Shown here piece by piece: positions 6,240 through 6,458 of a stretch of DNA of 6,458 nt. The DNA comes from Auritidibacter sp. Marseille-P8566 (lineage in GTDB: Bacteria; Bacteroidota; Bacteroidia; Flavobacteriales; Flavobacteriaceae): assembly GCA_943325595.2 (NCBI GenBank), contig CALPQA020000110.1, positions 1 to 6,458 of the forward strand. The letters are read 5' to 3'. Numbering within the stretch: the first letter of the stretch is position 1; every line of letters begins with the position of its first letter. The translations under genes were made by a program, and so were the position numbers. The notes beneath the pieces were generated by a model. It did no database searches. It saw only the letters and a list, made by a program, of their open reading frames with translations, and was not told the DNA's origin.

Positions 6240-6458
6240 CCAATTTTTAAAATCAGACACTTTTTCGCGACTTACGATTACTTCTTCGTCTTTAAAAGTG
6301 GGTAAAATGAGTCTTAATCTTGAGTTGCTATAGACTACAATTTCCTTAATTGCTTTCATCGGAATTATAAATTTTCGACTGATTCTATAAAAATCTTTAC
6401 TGTCTAGTTCTTGTTCTAAAACTTCTAATGTAGATTCAATCAAGTAATTTCTATTGTC
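6231..6458 (-). CDS. LytTR-family DNA-binding regulator, C-terminal part (5' end beyond the window)
   Basis: The frame is open from the window edge to a TAA at 6231-6233 and gives the last 75 residues: DNRNYLIESTLEVLEQEL, then FYRISRKFIIPMKAIKEI, SRLRLILP and VIVSREKVSDFKNWIG. This pattern (RNYL, TL..LE..L, F.RI.RKFI, the S-RL-L strand, and SRE-V-DFK-WL at the end) is the second half of a LytTR DNA-binding domain. It is usually the output domain of LytR/AlgR-type response regulators, where it binds promoter DNA through beta-strands and loops. A TTG at 6441-6443 is an internal leucine codon, not a start, since similarity continues upstream of it. Whether a receiver domain and a partner histidine kinase exist cannot be seen here. 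It converges on the phosphatidyltransferase gene. Confidence 0.85.
   Translation of the reverse strand, partial: DNRNYLIESTLEVLEQELDSKDFYRISRKFIIPMKAIKEIVVYSNSRLRLILPTFKDEEVIVSREKVSDFKNWIG

Overview
The window looks like a chromosomal segment from a member of the Bacteroidota, most likely a Flavobacterium-like species. The DNA is strongly AT-rich. Intergenic gaps carry TAnnTTTG-type promoter motifs rather than clear Shine-Dalgarno sites. The CCA-adding enzyme, the CtaA-type heme A synthase with its long first periplasmic loop, and the LytTR tail all resemble flavobacterial versions. This taxonomic call comes from remembered protein families, not from a search.

Layout. A left block reads rightward: a membrane acyltransferase (24-1166) overlaps by 4 nt the gene for a Sua5/YrdC-type threonylcarbamoyl-AMP synthase (1163-1726). 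Then come a GxxExxY-family PD-(D/E)XK nuclease-like gene (1781-2155) and cca (about 2178-3611). After an 80-nt gap with its own promoter motif comes ctaA (3692-4714). CtaA meets, tail to tail, an uncharacterised cysteine-containing gene on the minus strand (4721-5206). A 158-nt AT-rich divergent intergenic region separates that gene from a CDP-alcohol phosphatidyltransferase gene (5365-6138). The window ends in the C-terminal part of a LytTR DNA-binding regulator on the minus strand (6231-6458, incomplete).

Function. The tsaC-like gene and cca both act in tRNA maturation (t6A37 synthesis and 3'-CCA addition). CtaA makes heme A for cytochrome oxidase. The acyltransferase and the CDP-alcohol phosphatidyltransferase are envelope enzymes. 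Apart from the nuclease-like gene, this is ordinary housekeeping content.

The most unusual feature is the GxxExxY gene. It sits between two perfect 21-nt inverted repeats (1745-1765 and 2164-2184), each built on two tandem CACAGATT units. The whole unit (1745-2184) looks like a small cassette inserted between the two tRNA-maturation genes. Its right arm runs into the 5' end of cca, which has no ATG where homologues begin. The only nearby start is a GTG inside the repeat arm, so the cassette appears to have rewritten the start of an important gene.
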